Under the pieces are notes generated by a model. That model made no database searches, was not told where the DNA came from, and saw nothing but the letters and a program-made list of their open reading frames with translations. From contig CALRBL010000038.1 of the NCBI GenBank assembly GCA_943354075.1, forward strand, positions 1 through 5,550: DNA of 5,550 nucleotides, given 5' to 3'. Below are positions 5,390 through 5,550 of this stretch, piece by piece (position 1 is the first letter of the stretch; the number at the start of each line of letters is the position of its first letter). Origin of the DNA: Candidatus Nomurabacteria bacterium (lineage in GTDB: Bacteria > Patescibacteriota > Minisyncoccia > Phycocordibacterales > CALRBL01). The position numbers and the translations under genes are program-made.

Positions 5390-5550
5390 AAATTTTTATA
5401 AATATTAAAGACATGTTCCGAGACCGAAAAATTCCTGTCTCCTAACGGTCCCGCCGACCAGGAAATAGTTGAGGTAACTATCACTTCATCACCTGATGTA
5501 CCGACAGGAGTAATGGTGACAAGGCGTTGGAACTTCGTTTTAACATTAGG
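5386..5550 (-). CDS. C-terminal part of a PilV-like minor pilin (5' end outside window)
   Basis: The frame is open from the window edge to TGA at 5386-5388 and yields the last 54 residues. These are beta-rich: RLVTITPVGTSGDEVIVTST (9-28), then a WSAGPLGDRNFSVSEHVFNI stretch (31-50) and a final YKNL. The pattern (V-x-V-x-S-W, then a short turn and a strand ending near a terminal Tyr/Asn) is like the C-terminal sheet of PilV/GspI-type minor pilins, and the next gene is a prepilin joined by an ATGA overlap. The prepilin leader cannot be seen, so the family call is an inference from context and strand pattern. Confidence 0.7.
   Translation of the reverse strand, partial: PNVKTKFQRLVTITPVGTSGDEVIVTSTISWSAGPLGDRNFSVSEHVFNIYKNL

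Overview
The window looks like chromosomal DNA of a Candidate Phyla Radiation (Patescibacteria) bacterium, most likely from the Parcubacteria side. I infer this from family resemblance, not from a search. The clues are a divergent NAD-dependent DNA ligase whose domain Ia and zinc finger are partly degenerate, a compact gatC-gatA pair, a small prepilin of the PilX-like kind with a three-residue leader, a two-helix membrane protein of a type I associate with these genomes, and short or overlapping gene junctions. TGA ends ligA and the pilin genes at their natural lengths, so this is the standard code 11 and not the TGA=Gly code of Gracilibacteria/Absconditabacteria.

All supported genes lie on the minus strand, so transcription runs from high to low coordinates. 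From the right edge: the C-terminal end of a PilV-like minor pilin (5386-5550, start outside the window), overlapping by ATGA a complete PilX-like prepilin (4877-5389); a 36-base gap filled by a long inverted repeat; ligA (2801-4840); a 57-base gap with a promoter-like element; a 120-residue coiled-coil protein built on 21-bp tandem repeats (2381-2743); gatC (2090-2371); gatA (688-2079); and a two-helix membrane protein with a HEPN-like R-x4-H motif (1-678, C-terminus outside the window). No plus-strand gene, RNA gene, CRISPR array or insertion sequence is supported, and no gene-free stretch reaches 300 bases.

Functionally, the right end makes surface pilins, the middle seals DNA nicks, and gatC-gatA supply two subunits of the amidotransferase that corrects misacylated Glu-tRNA(Gln)/Asp-tRNA(Asn); gatB is not in the window. 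The coiled-coil, gatC, gatA and membrane-protein genes follow one another with 9-10-base gaps and are probably co-transcribed.

Two features deserve attention. First, none of the six visible start codons has a Shine-Dalgarno sequence. The ligA and coiled-coil starts instead sit exactly six bases after an extended -10-like hexamer, which suggests leaderless transcripts. Second, a 20-base sequence is shared exactly and in inverted orientation between the pilin-ligA junction and the gatA start. RNA read from the pilin-ligA junction would therefore be perfectly complementary to the gatA translation start. The same junction sequence also forms a 13-bp stem overlapping the putative ligA promoter.
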